From contig JAFZWE010000019.1 of assembly GCA_017617445.1 (NCBI GenBank), forward strand, positions 1-41,793: 41,793 bases of DNA. The letters are read 5' to 3'. The notes under the pieces were generated by a model. It was not told the DNA's origin and searched no databases. It saw nothing but the letters and a program-made list of their open reading frames with translations. Source of the stretch: Bacteroidales bacterium. Lineage in GTDB: Bacteria > Bacteroidota > Bacteroidia > Bacteroidales > WCHB1-69. A program made the translations under genes and the position numbers. Shown one piece after another: positions 17,155 through 25,456 of the stretch; position 1 is the first letter of the stretch, and each line of letters opens with the position of its first letter.

Positions 17155-18360
17155 ATGAAAGTTTTAGTTATCAACTGCGGAAGTTCTTCCCTCAAGTACC
17201 AACTCATTGACATGGCCAACAATGCCGAGCTGAAAGCCAAAGGTTTGGTGGAGCGTATCGGTTTGGAAATGGGCGAGTTCACCCACAAGCCGGTCGGTAA
17301 GGACAAATATTACACCCAGACTCCCATTCCGGATCACGCTGCCGGTATCAAGCTGGTGCTGGACGCACTGACTGACCCCAAGATGGGCGTGATCTCCTCT
17401 CTTGATGAGATCGGCGCAGTGGGTCACCGCGTGGCTCATGGCGGTGAGTACTTCACCCAGAGCTGCCTGATTGACGACAAGGCGATTGCCGAAATCGAGA
17501 AACTCTGCAAGATTGCTCCGCTTCACAACCCCGCCAGCCTCGTGGGTATCAACTCCATGAAGAAACTGCTCCCCAACGTACCCCACGTGGCCGTGTTCGA
17601 CACCTCTTTCCACCAGACCATGCCGGCGCACGCTTATCTGTATGCCATTCCTTACAAATATTATGAAGAAGACCGTATCCGTCGCTATGGTTTCCACGGC
17701 ACCAGCCACAAGTTTGTGGGTCCCCGCGCCGCTGAAATCGCCGGTGTGGACTACAACCACTCCAAAATCATCAGCTGCCACCTCGGTAGCGGTGCTTCCA
17801 TATGCGCCATCAAGGACGGCAAGTCGGTGGATACCTCTATGGGCTTTACCCCGGTGGAAGGCCTCGTGATGGGTACCCGCTGCGGCGACCTCGACCTCGG
17901 CGTGATGCTGCATATCGCAGAGAAAGAAAACATGAACTTCAAGCAGATCACCACTTTCATCAACAAAGAGTGCGGTTTGAAGGGCGTTTCTGGCAAGGGC
18001 GTTGACATGCGCGACATCCGTGCCGGCAAAGAGGCGGGCGATATGCGTTCCACCTATGCTTTCGACATGTTCTCCTACAGAGTGAAGAAATACATTGGTG
18101 CTTATGCAGCGGCCATGGGCGGTGTGGACGTCATCCTGTTCACCGGCGGTATCGGCGAGAACGCCTTCTTCCAGAGAGAACCCATCTGCGAAGGTTTGGA
18201 GTTCCTCGGTGCCAAGCTCGATAAGGAGAAGAACAAGACTGTCATCGGCGATGATGCCATCATCTCTACCCCCGACTCCAAGGTGAAAATCGTGGTGGTG
18301 GCCACCAACGAAGAGCTGGTTATCGCTACCGATACCTACAATATTGCCATGGGCAAGTAG
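17155..18360 (+). CDS. ackA: Acetate kinase
   Basis: The product is 401 residues, the standard length. It converts acetyl phosphate and ADP to acetate and ATP, the last step of fermentative acetate production. The N-terminal ASKHA signature is V-I-N-C-G-S-S-S-L-K. The substrate-site motif F-H-G-T-S-H is near residue 180, and the C-terminal half has the F-T-G-G-I-G-E-N nucleotide loop. Codon use is strongly biased toward C-ending codons compared with its neighbours, consistent with high expression. In many Bacteroidales pta lies next to ackA, but no phosphotransacetylase gene is in this window. The gene has an AT-rich leader carrying a shared 11-mer and is followed by a hairpin at 18391-18424. 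Confidence 0.98.
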   Translation: MKVLVINCGSSSLKYQLIDMANNAELKAKGLVERIGLEMGEFTHKPVGKDKYYTQTPIPDHAAGIKLVLDALTDPKMGVISSLDEIGAVGHRVAHGGEYFTQSCLIDDKAIAEIEKLCKIAPLHNPASLVGINSMKKLLPNVPHVAVFDTSFHQTMPAHAYLYAIPYKYYEEDRIRRYGFHGTSHKFVGPRAAEIAGVDYNHSKIISCHLGSGASICAIKDGKSVDTSMGFTPVEGLVMGTRCGDLDLGVMLHIAEKENMNFKQITTFINKECGLKGVSGKGVDMRDIRAGKEAGDMRSTYAFDMFSYRVKKYIGAYAAAMGGVDVILFTGGIGENAFFQREPICEGLEFLGAKLDKEKNKTVIGDDAIISTPDSKVKIVVVATNEELVIATDTYNIAMGK

Positions 18361-18390
18361 TACGGGAAGGTATTGGTTTATTGCCAGATC

Positions 18391-18424
18391 AAAGTCAGCT
18401 GCGGGATTGTCCGTGGCTGACTTT
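18391..18424 (+). terminator. Probable hairpin terminator after ackA
   Basis: AAAGTCAGC (18391-18399) pairs with GCTGACTTT (18416-18424). An inner CGG/CCG stem sits past a TG/TG mismatch. The T-tract is short, so termination may be partial. It lies upstream of the chosen GTG start of the next gene. Confidence 0.6.
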
Positions 18425-18472
18425 GTAACATTAGAGGGCGCGTTGTCGTATGATTGCTTAAATTGTTGGATA

Positions 18473-19258
18473 GTGAAGCTCACCGCGTTAAGCAGTTTTT
18501 GCGCGTTAATGTTGTTGTTCTGCCCGGTATCAAAGGGGCAGGACGATAGCCTATTGTTTCGTGGGGATACGCTTTTGGTACAGGGTGACACGTTGCCCTA
18601 TTTGCTTTACAACTTTGATACATCGGATGATAAAGTGGAATTGCCACTCGTGATTTTTCTGCATGGTGCTGGAGAAAGGGGAGACGATAATCAGCTCCAA
18701 TTAAGGCATTGTGTGAGGTATTTTATGCAGGACACCATTCGTGATAAATTCAATTTCAGAATGTTAATTCCGCAGTGCGGGTCTGCATATCGCTGGGCTG
18801 AAACTGACTGGACATTGCCTTCACATACGATGGAAGCGACCCCTTCGCATCCAATGTCGGCTTTGATGTATCTGATAGATAGCTTGATTGCCACCCATAG
18901 GGTGGATACCTGTCGTATCTATGCGGTTGGTATTTCGATGGGTGGATTTGGTGTTTGGGATTTGATGCAGCGCCGCCCCAATCTGTTGGCAGCGGCAGTG
19001 CCGATCTGCGGTGGCGGAGATCCTTCATTCGCCATGCAACTCACATCTGTCCCTATTAGAATATTCCACGGTAAGAGGGACCGGCTGGTAATGCCCTCAC
19101 GCAGTGTGCAAATGTACGAGGCGATCCGCAGTTGTGGTGGGGAACAGGTCTCGTTGGAATTGTTTGATGATTTGGGACATGCATGTTGGAACCGTCCATT
19201 TGAACAATGTGGTATCATTGGATGGCTTTTTAGTCAGCGTAAATATCCTTTGAAATGA
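18473..19258 (+). CDS. Secreted alpha/beta-hydrolase (esterase / prolyl-oligopeptidase-like)
   Basis: The product is 261 residues if started at the GTG at 18473, directly before a good signal peptide (K-L-T-A-L-S-S-F ... V-S-K-G-Q-D). An ATG-initiated frame extends back to 18344, but that start lies inside ackA and reads through the hairpin. The alpha/beta-hydrolase core shows the oxyanion segment F-L-H-G-A-G-E-R-G-D, the nucleophile elbow G-I-S-M-G-G (S155), an acidic residue in H-G-K-R-D and the catalytic histidine in D-L-G-H-A. It resembles the dienelactone hydrolase / phospholipase-carboxylesterase group of secreted Bacteroidota esterases. It overlaps the SGNH gene by 4 bp, so it probably acts on the same envelope or dietary acylated glycan. 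Confidence 0.82.
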   Translation: MKLTALSSFCALMLLFCPVSKGQDDSLLFRGDTLLVQGDTLPYLLYNFDTSDDKVELPLVIFLHGAGERGDDNQLQLRHCVRYFMQDTIRDKFNFRMLIPQCGSAYRWAETDWTLPSHTMEATPSHPMSALMYLIDSLIATHRVDTCRIYAVGISMGGFGVWDLMQRRPNLLAAAVPICGGGDPSFAMQLTSVPIRIFHGKRDRLVMPSRSVQMYEAIRSCGGEQVSLELFDDLGHACWNRPFEQCGIIGWLFSQRKYPLK

Positions 19259-20109
19259 AAAGAAGGTACAAATATATTCTTCCCAAAAGAAATTACTTTC
19301 AGTATCTGGCATTGTTATGCCTTGCTTTTGTGCTGTTTACATCGTATGCCCTGATGCCGGATGATATCCAGTTTTCAGTCTCCTTGAAAAAACAGAAACT
19401 CCCTTTGGATTTGGTGAAAAGAAATGATCCGGTCAGCCAGCACAATCAGAAACCCATTGCGAGAATAACCAAACCGGACACGAGTGGAATGGGGCAGAGC
19501 GTGGAGTGTGCTGATCTCTTTGAGCTTTTGGGTGCGCTTGACACTTCGCGTCAGCGTTTCCTGCTGATAGGAGACTCTATGGGCGAGTATCTGCGGCTGC
19601 GTCTCAACGACTACTGTGCAAAAAATGGACATTCGATGAAGTCGGTTATTTGGTACAGTTCTTCTACTGAAATCTATGGCTCATGCGATACGTTGAGTCA
19701 TTTCATCGAAACGTACCACCCCACCTATGTTTTATTGGTTTTGGGTGCCAATGAGCTGTTTATCAGGGATATTAAAGATAAAAGGGATGTGTATGTGAAG
19801 CATATTCTTGCTGAAATCGGCGACCTTCCCTATGTTTGGATTGGTCCCCCGAACTGGAAAGAGGATACAGGCATTAATGATATGATTGTAGAAAATGTGG
19901 GGCCGGGGCATTATTTCGAGTCCAAACGCCTTTCGTATGTGCGCGGAAGTGACAATGCGCATCCTGTCAAGTCATCGGCATTTATGTGGATGGATAGTAT
20001 TGCCCATTACCTGTATCATGACGCCGCCCATCGTGTAGTGATGGAAATCCCGGATCACTCTGTCTCGAAGGCACCGCCCACGGTACTGCTTTCATCTAAA
20101 AGAAGCTGA
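19255..20109 (+). CDS. Membrane-anchored SGNH-family protein
   Basis: The product is 284 residues. One N-terminal hydrophobic segment (about 16-34) anchors it with the rest in the periplasm. SGNH features are visible: block I G-D-S with S108, a G-A-N-E at 164-167 in place of the usual G-x-N-D, and block V D233-N-A-H236. The nucleophile, asparagine and Asp-His pair are therefore all present. Such proteins are found next to MBOAT acyltransferases, where they either transfer or remove acetyl groups on glycans. The gene starts inside the esterase stop (ATGA) and ends 2 nt before the MBOAT gene, so translational coupling on both sides is likely. Whether it is transferase or esterase is not decided by sequence. 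Confidence 0.8.
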   Translation: MKRRYKYILPKRNYFQYLALLCLAFVLFTSYALMPDDIQFSVSLKKQKLPLDLVKRNDPVSQHNQKPIARITKPDTSGMGQSVECADLFELLGALDTSRQRFLLIGDSMGEYLRLRLNDYCAKNGHSMKSVIWYSSSTEIYGSCDTLSHFIETYHPTYVLLVLGANELFIRDIKDKRDVYVKHILAEIGDLPYVWIGPPNWKEDTGINDMIVENVGPGHYFESKRLSYVRGSDNAHPVKSSAFMWMDSIAHYLYHDAAHRVVMEIPDHSVSKAPPTVLLSSKRS

Positions 20110-20111
20110 AC

Positions 20112-21563
20112 ATGGAGCTGTTAAAGCAAATTTTTCTTTATCATCCGGAAGCCCCGTTGATGTTCAACAGCTTCCTATTCATGTTTTTCTTCATTTTTGT
20201 GCTGTCAATATATGCTGCGATTTATCGTAACCGATTGAGCCGCACACTTTTCCTTTTTGCTTTCAGCCTTTTTTTCTATTATAAGACAAGCGGTATCTTT
20301 GTCCTTCTTTTGCTGGGAACCCTGATCGCTACTTATTGGCTTGTCAAATGGATGAATCATCGTGAAAATAGGAAAAGAAAATGGATTTTATTTCTTGTCA
20401 TCCTCCTGATAATCGGAATATTAGGATATTTTAAGTATGCTAATTTTGCGTATGAGAATGTCTGTGCTCTGATGAAACATGAGTATCATCCGCTTGATAT
20501 CTTCCTGCCTGTCGGTATCTCGTTTTATTCATTCCAGCTGTTGAGCTATGCGATTGATGTGTATCGTAAGGATTTGGAAGAAGAAGCCAGCTTCTGGAAC
20601 TATGCCTTTTATATCACTTTTTTCCCACAGCTCGTGGCCGGACCGATTGTGAGAGCTAAGGATTTCCTTCCTCAACTTCGTAAATCGGTGAGTATCAAAG
20701 TGACAGAAGTTGAAAAGGGTTTTTTCCTAATTATGCAGGGACTGTTCAAAAAGGCGGTGGCAGACTATTTGGCACAATATAACGACTTGGTTTTTGGCAA
20801 TCCGGCAGGTTATAGTGGAGTGGAGGCATTGATGGCAATATTGGGCTACACGATACAGATTTATTGTGATTTTTCCGGTTACACGGATATGGCCATCGGT
20901 ATGGCGAAGATGATGGGTTTTGACTTGGGGATCAACTTCAACAAACCCTATCAGGCCATTTCGATAACTGACTTTTGGAGGCGCTGGCACATAAGCCTTT
21001 CTTCCTGGCTGCGTGACTATCTGTACATTCCTTTAGGTGGTAATAGGAAAGGCCATTTTCGTACTTATTTGAACCTGATGGTCACTATGTTGATTGGTGG
21101 ATTGTGGCATGGCGCCAATTGGAAGTTTGTGTTTTGGGGTGGCATGCATGGCTTGGGGTTAGTGATGGACAAACTTTGGCGACGGATTACTGGTGGCAAG
21201 ATGGAGCATCATTTATGGGGGCGAATGGTAGGCTGGTTGTTAACCCTGGTTTTGGTCTCTGCATTGTGGGTGTTCTTCCGTGCGGACAGTTTTTCGGATG
21301 CGATGCTGCTGTTGCGGCAGTGCGGCAGAGGGTATAGTTGGGCGATGCTTGTGGCTTTTGTGCAGGCCCGTCCGCTATTCGTTATTCTGATGCTGGCGAT
21401 GATCGCTATTCATGCTATTCCGTCCTCACAATTCCATAAAGTGGAGGAATTATACATACGTACTCCTTTTATTGTGAAGGCGATAGCTTTCATCCTATTG
21501 ATACAATGCATATTGCAGCTTCAATCGGAAGAGATACAGCCCTTTATCTATTTCCAATTTTAA
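20112..21563 (+). CDS. MBOAT-family O-acyltransferase (AlgI-like)
   Basis: The product is 483 residues with about ten or more hydrophobic segments. The diagnostic G-G-L-W-H-G-A-N-W motif is present with the catalytic histidine H333, and an F-W-R-R-W-H-I-S-L-S-S-W-L-R-D-Y stretch precedes it, as in AlgI, PatA and DltB-type proteins. These move acyl groups across the inner membrane for O-acylation of exported polysaccharides or peptidoglycan. With the SGNH protein 2 nt upstream this forms a standard two-component O-acylation pair. The acceptor glycan is not identified; no polysaccharide cluster is adjacent. It is convergent with the M16 gene, only 30 bp away. Confidence 0.92.
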   Translation: MELLKQIFLYHPEAPLMFNSFLFMFFFIFVLSIYAAIYRNRLSRTLFLFAFSLFFYYKTSGIFVLLLLGTLIATYWLVKWMNHRENRKRKWILFLVILLIIGILGYFKYANFAYENVCALMKHEYHPLDIFLPVGISFYSFQLLSYAIDVYRKDLEEEASFWNYAFYITFFPQLVAGPIVRAKDFLPQLRKSVSIKVTEVEKGFFLIMQGLFKKAVADYLAQYNDLVFGNPAGYSGVEALMAILGYTIQIYCDFSGYTDMAIGMAKMMGFDLGINFNKPYQAISITDFWRRWHISLSSWLRDYLYIPLGGNRKGHFRTYLNLMVTMLIGGLWHGANWKFVFWGGMHGLGLVMDKLWRRITGGKMEHHLWGRMVGWLLTLVLVSALWVFFRADSFSDAMLLLRQCGRGYSWAMLVAFVQARPLFVILMLAMIAIHAIPSSQFHKVEELYIRTPFIVKAIAFILLIQCILQLQSEEIQPFIYFQF

Positions 21564-21593
21564 TCATCGTCGAAGACGCGAAGAATCTCATCT

Positions 21594-24518
21594 CTACTTC
21601 ATGATATCCCCAGGCTTCACCTCGATGATATCAAACTTCTCGCCTAATGCCTTCAGATTCATGCGCTTCTTGTCGCCCGCAATGGTGATGACCATGTTCG
21701 CTCGCTCTGTCGATGTCTTGTAAAATGCGTTCACATCATCAAACGAGATGTTGCGCAACAGCTGGAGCTGCTCTGCCGTGGGGTCACCTTTGTAGCCCTG
21801 CTCCTGCCATTGCCATACCTTTGCGGGCAGGTCGCGGAACTGTACTGTAGAGGTCTCCAACTTGCGCATGGCTGCCTCCTTGGCGTTCTCGAACTTTTCG
21901 GGCTTCTCGGGGAACTGGGTCAGCAGTTTCGCCATCTCCTCGCACCCCTCCACGGTCTTGTCGGCCTGCGTGCCCAAATAGCCCCATACCATCCCTTGGC
22001 GACGGTTCAGCCAGTCGTAGCTGTACCCACCGTATGCGGAATAGCCGAGCGAACGCAGCTCTCTGATTTCCTGGAAGATAACTCCTGCCATACTGCCGCT
22101 CATGTACTCATTGTAGGCCATGCATAGCGTCCGCTGGCGCAAATCAGGTACAGGTTTCGCTTGCAAATAAAAATAGATGTTGCTTTGGATGAACTGCTTG
22201 TTGGAGACTAGCAAGATGGTGGGCTTGTCGTAAATACGCAGCGCGGGTAGCTTCCGTGTGGTCTCTTTTTTTATTCTTGACTCGCTGGTTTGCTTTGCGG
22301 GTTCCTGAATTAAGGTCTGTTGAAGCAGGTCGGCCACCTCCTTCGCATCATGGTTGCCCACGTAGGTGACATGCCCATCTACACAGGTGGCTTGTTTGAA
22401 AGCGTCTAACAGTTCTTCTCCAGAGACCTTCTTCAACTCCTTGAGGGTCATCTTGTGGATCTCAGGCGAGTATTGTCCGTACAGGGCGTAGTGGAACAGG
22501 GCGGTTCCCCATGCGCTGGCATCTTTTTTCTGCATCTGCTGTGCCGAAGACTCCTCGTCAATGAGCGTGGCGAGCTTGCTCTCATCGTTGCTGGGCTTCA
22601 GCAATTTCTCCTGGCAAAGGAAAAGGATTTCTTTCAACTCCTGGTCAAATCCGCTGATGGATATGATGGTTTGGTCGGCGGTGCAGTAAACATCCATCGA
22701 CGCTCCGATCTGCTGGAGTTTGAGTTGTAATTTGCCAAATGGTTGATTTTCAGTGCCCTGTAGGTTAAAATAACTGATGGCATTAGGGAGCCGCTTGTCA
22801 GCGTTGTAACCGTAGTTGTAACTGATGTTGAGGGTGAAGATGTCGTTGACGGGGTTGGCGGTACTATACAGCGGGAATCCGCTATTGATATCGAACACTT
22901 GCACTTTGTCGGCTATGTTTTGCCCTTGCACCGTCAGCTCTTTGACCGGCATCTTAGCGATTTGCTTGGCGAAGTCGGACTGCTGGTCGGTGTTTTTCGC
23001 CACCACAGGCGACCAGTTGGGCTTGTCGAGTTTCTCCATCTTCTTGAAACCCATGCTAGAACGTATTATCAGACAGTCGTCGGTGAAATAGCGGCGGGCG
23101 GTTTCCACCAGGTTCTGTTTGGTGAGCTGCCGTATCAGGGTCTCTTTCTTTTCATAAAAAACCATGTCCTGCTGGTTAATTACCATCCCCAAGATTTCAT
23201 CGAACTTGTCTTCCATCGATTCCATGCCAGAAAGGTACTCGGTAAGATACTCCATCTTGACTGCATTGAAAAGCTCGTCGCCGAAGTGGCCGTTCTTCAG
23301 CGAGTCGAGGGCGGCCAACAGCAGTGCTTCGGCCTGCTCGTGCGACTGCCCGATGATTTTCGGCGCGTAGAAGAATGCGAACAGACCATCTTCTACCATG
23401 CTGTAGTTGAAGCTGTAGGCCATGAGCAGCTTGTTCTCGTTGTTGAGCTGGTCCACAAGACCGGTGGAGGAGCTGTTGTTGAGCAATCGGCCCAAAACAT
23501 CGAGGTAGAGGGCGTCGGGATGGTTGGCGGCCACCGTCTGGAAACCGAGAACACCCATTTTGACAGGAGTCTCTTTCAGGTTGATGACTTTTTGTCCTGA
23601 CAGCGCGATTTTTTGGTTAAGGTTGGTGTTCATGCGTTCAGTCCGATAAGCGAGGTCTTTGTCCACGCCCGGCGCTTCGTTGTGCAGGTTGCCGATGGTT
23701 TTGTCGAGCAGGGGTTGGATGGCCGTGCTGTTGAAGTCACCCACGAGCACGAGGGTCATGTTGCAGGGATGGTAGTAGGCGTTGAAGAATTTCTGCATGG
23801 CCGAGATCTGTGGGTTCTTGAGGTGTTCTTGGTAGCCGATGGTGGGACGGCCGTAAGGATGCCCGTCGGCGGCCAGCTCCAATGCGTCCTCCATGAAAAC
23901 CATGATGGGATTGTCGTGGTACATGTTGTACTCCTCATACACAGCCTCTAACTCGCTCTGAAACAGGCGGAAAACAGGATGGCGGAAACGCTCGGTATAA
24001 ACCGTCAGCCATTTCTCCAACTGGTTGGCAGGAAAGCAGTTGTGGTAGCAGGTGACATCCGTGCTGGTGAATGCGTTGATGCCCTCACCACCCATCTTGT
24101 CCAAAATCACATCCACCTCATTCGGGATGGCGTATTGGGTGGCTTCATTGCTCAATTTGTTGATTTTTAAAAGAATAGATTCTCTTTCCGCGGGGTCTGT
24201 GATGTCGTGCAATTCATCGTACAGCTGGGTGATGTTATCCAGACATGTTCGCTCTTTATCCCAATCGAGGGTGCCGATACGGTCGGTTCCTTTGAACATA
24301 AGGTGCTCGAGGTAGTGAGCCATGCCGGTATTGTCGGCGGGGTCGTTCTTAGAACCCACATGCACGCACACTGCACCATAAATCTTCGGCTGGCTGTGGT
24401 CTTCGCACAACACCACGTTCATTCCGTTTTTCAAGGTGAGGGTGGTGAGGGGTTGATTTTGCGAAAATAGACAGATAGTCAGTATGTTACAGACTAATAG
24501 AAGGAGGACTCTTTTCAT
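21594..24518 (-). CDS. M16 family metallopeptidase (two-domain, secreted)
   Basis: The product is 974 residues with a signal peptide (about 1-20, ending S-Q-N-Q). The inverted zinc motif H68-Y-L-E71-H72 is intact. The distal ligand lies in E-L-E-A-V-Y-E-E after an unusually long helical insertion, which is common in Bacteroidota members. A second M16 half (about 520-974) lacks an HxxEH motif, as expected for the non-catalytic clamp of two-domain enzymes. It probably degrades peptides in the periplasm. It is divergent from the TonB-like gene, with closely spaced promoters between them; the TATTTTTG box at 24539-24532 is 13 nt before the ATG. Confidence 0.95.
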   Translation of the reverse strand: MKRVLLLLVCNILTICLFSQNQPLTTLTLKNGMNVVLCEDHSQPKIYGAVCVHVGSKNDPADNTGMAHYLEHLMFKGTDRIGTLDWDKERTCLDNITQLYDELHDITDPAERESILLKINKLSNEATQYAIPNEVDVILDKMGGEGINAFTSTDVTCYHNCFPANQLEKWLTVYTERFRHPVFRLFQSELEAVYEEYNMYHDNPIMVFMEDALELAADGHPYGRPTIGYQEHLKNPQISAMQKFFNAYYHPCNMTLVLVGDFNSTAIQPLLDKTIGNLHNEAPGVDKDLAYRTERMNTNLNQKIALSGQKVINLKETPVKMGVLGFQTVAANHPDALYLDVLGRLLNNSSSTGLVDQLNNENKLLMAYSFNYSMVEDGLFAFFYAPKIIGQSHEQAEALLLAALDSLKNGHFGDELFNAVKMEYLTEYLSGMESMEDKFDEILGMVINQQDMVFYEKKETLIRQLTKQNLVETARRYFTDDCLIIRSSMGFKKMEKLDKPNWSPVVAKNTDQQSDFAKQIAKMPVKELTVQGQNIADKVQVFDINSGFPLYSTANPVNDIFTLNISYNYGYNADKRLPNAISYFNLQGTENQPFGKLQLKLQQIGASMDVYCTADQTIISISGFDQELKEILFLCQEKLLKPSNDESKLATLIDEESSAQQMQKKDASAWGTALFHYALYGQYSPEIHKMTLKELKKVSGEELLDAFKQATCVDGHVTYVGNHDAKEVADLLQQTLIQEPAKQTSESRIKKETTRKLPALRIYDKPTILLVSNKQFIQSNIYFYLQAKPVPDLRQRTLCMAYNEYMSGSMAGVIFQEIRELRSLGYSAYGGYSYDWLNRRQGMVWGYLGTQADKTVEGCEEMAKLLTQFPEKPEKFENAKEAAMRKLETSTVQFRDLPAKVWQWQEQGYKGDPTAEQLQLLRNISFDDVNAFYKTSTERANMVITIAGDKKRMNLKALGEKFDIIEVKPGDIMK

Positions 24519-24531
24519 GTAATATTTTTTG

Positions 24532-24539
24532 CAAAAATA
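24532..24539 (-). promoter_or_regulatory. -7 box for the M16 gene
   Basis: On the minus strand this reads TATTTTTG, a full TAnnTTTG match, with the ATG of the M16 gene 13 nt further. The companion box of the divergent gene lies 17 bp away. Confidence 0.55.
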
Positions 24540-24556
24540 GTAAAAAATATTTTTTG

Positions 24557-24564
24557 TATATTTG
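24557..24564 (+). promoter_or_regulatory. -7 box for the TonB-like gene
   Basis: TATATTTG matches TAnnTTTG and lies 25 nt before the ATG at 24590. It overlaps the longest open start (24554), so the shorter start is preferred. A TTTG at 24528-24531 is a possible but distant upstream element. Confidence 0.6.
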
Positions 24565-24589
24565 CCGCATCTTTTTTACCCCTATCGTC

Positions 24590-25357
24590 ATGAATGGCAA
24601 GGACAAATGTAGTTACCTGAAAGCGATTCGCCGCGAAATTGCGGCGGCTAACGGCATTGATTTGGAAATTCCCGAATGCACCTTCGAAGGTGAGTGCTCC
24701 GGCACCTGTCCCCGCTGCGAAGGGGAGGTGCGGCAGCTGGAGCGCGCGATCTCGCAACGGCGGAAACTCTCCCAAAAGGTGGCCATTCTCGGTGTGGCGG
24801 CGGGACTGTCGCTGGCAGGGATGTCGTCAGCTACTGCTCAGACGGATCCCACGTGTGACAGCACACAGTCGGCGACCATGGGACTCACGGATGCGGTAAC
24901 GGTGGTGCATGTACCAGGGTATGCTCGCACATCTACATACAATCAATATTTTGGAATTGATATTCGTCCCACATCTACAGTGTTCAACTTTGCGGAGAAG
25001 AGCCCAGTGAGACGCATCGGGGATGCTGAGAAGCCTGATTTGTCGAAGTGCGATGTAAAAGTCCCTTTGTTTCCGGGCGGTGAGGACGAAATGAAGCGTT
25101 TCGTCCGGGAAAATTTCATCGTTCCGGAAACCGCTTGTAAGCTGGTGGCTGACGGTGAAGTCATTGTGGAGTTTCGGGTGAATACGAAAGGAAAGGTGGG
25201 TGGTGTCAAGGTGAAAGGCAAAGCCGACCCTGCTTCGAAAAATGCGTTGAAGAAAGTCTTCCGCTCCATGCCCCTGTGGACACCCGCCACCATCGATGGG
25301 GAAGTGGTCTCCGGCACTGTTCAGGTTCCCATCACTTTTCTGCGTATGGAAGAATAG
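24590..25357 (+). CDS. TonB C-terminal domain protein with Cys-rich N-terminus
   Basis: The product is 255 residues from the ATG at 24590. The N-terminal ~45 residues are cytoplasmic and Cys-rich (C7, C30, C36, C40, C43; the last pair is C-P-R-C), resembling a small zinc-binding module also seen in other Bacteroidales TonB proteins. One transmembrane helix follows near 65-82. The C-terminal ~90 residues are a TonB domain (V-P-L-F-P-G-G ... V-I-V-E-F-R-V-N-T-K-G-K-V ... M-P-L-W-T-P-A). The Pro-rich periplasmic spanner of classical TonB is missing, so transfer of energy to an outer-membrane receptor is uncertain. A signalling or envelope-assembly role is possible. No ExbB or ExbD gene is nearby. 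Confidence 0.87.
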   Translation: MNGKDKCSYLKAIRREIAAANGIDLEIPECTFEGECSGTCPRCEGEVRQLERAISQRRKLSQKVAILGVAAGLSLAGMSSATAQTDPTCDSTQSATMGLTDAVTVVHVPGYARTSTYNQYFGIDIRPTSTVFNFAEKSPVRRIGDAEKPDLSKCDVKVPLFPGGEDEMKRFVRENFIVPETACKLVADGEVIVEFRVNTKGKVGGVKVKGKADPASKNALKKVFRSMPLWTPATIDGEVVSGTVQVPITFLRMEE

Positions 25358-25400
25358 CCCAGCGCATATCACCTAACAACACTACATCGCCCATTCTTAC

Positions 25401-25456
25401 TTTCAACTCTCAATTCTCAACTTTTAACTTTCAACTCTCAGTTTTCAACTTTCAAT
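25401..25456. repeat. Degenerate TTTCAACTC-type short tandem repeat
   Basis: About six imperfect 8-9 bp units (TTTCAACT, CTCAATT, CTCAACT, TTTAACT and similar) fill the gap between the convergent TonB-like and EEP genes. The repeat continues into the last codons of the EEP gene, supplying its final residues and its TGA stop. No stem-loop terminator is visible in this gap. Confidence 0.7.

Noticed and set aside
18344-18472. ATG start at 18344 for the esterase
   Set aside because: It lies inside ackA, would translate through the hairpin at 18391-18424 and puts 43 residues before a good signal peptide.
17164-18591. 475-codon open frame antisense to acetate kinase
   Set aside because: It is the mirror of a strongly codon-biased ackA; the translation is rich in H, V and D with no recognisable domain.
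22899-23600. Plus-strand frames inside the M16 gene and similar ones at 7594-8250, 8356-8925 and 11022-12068
   Set aside because: They lie opposite genes with clear domains and lack any motif of their own.
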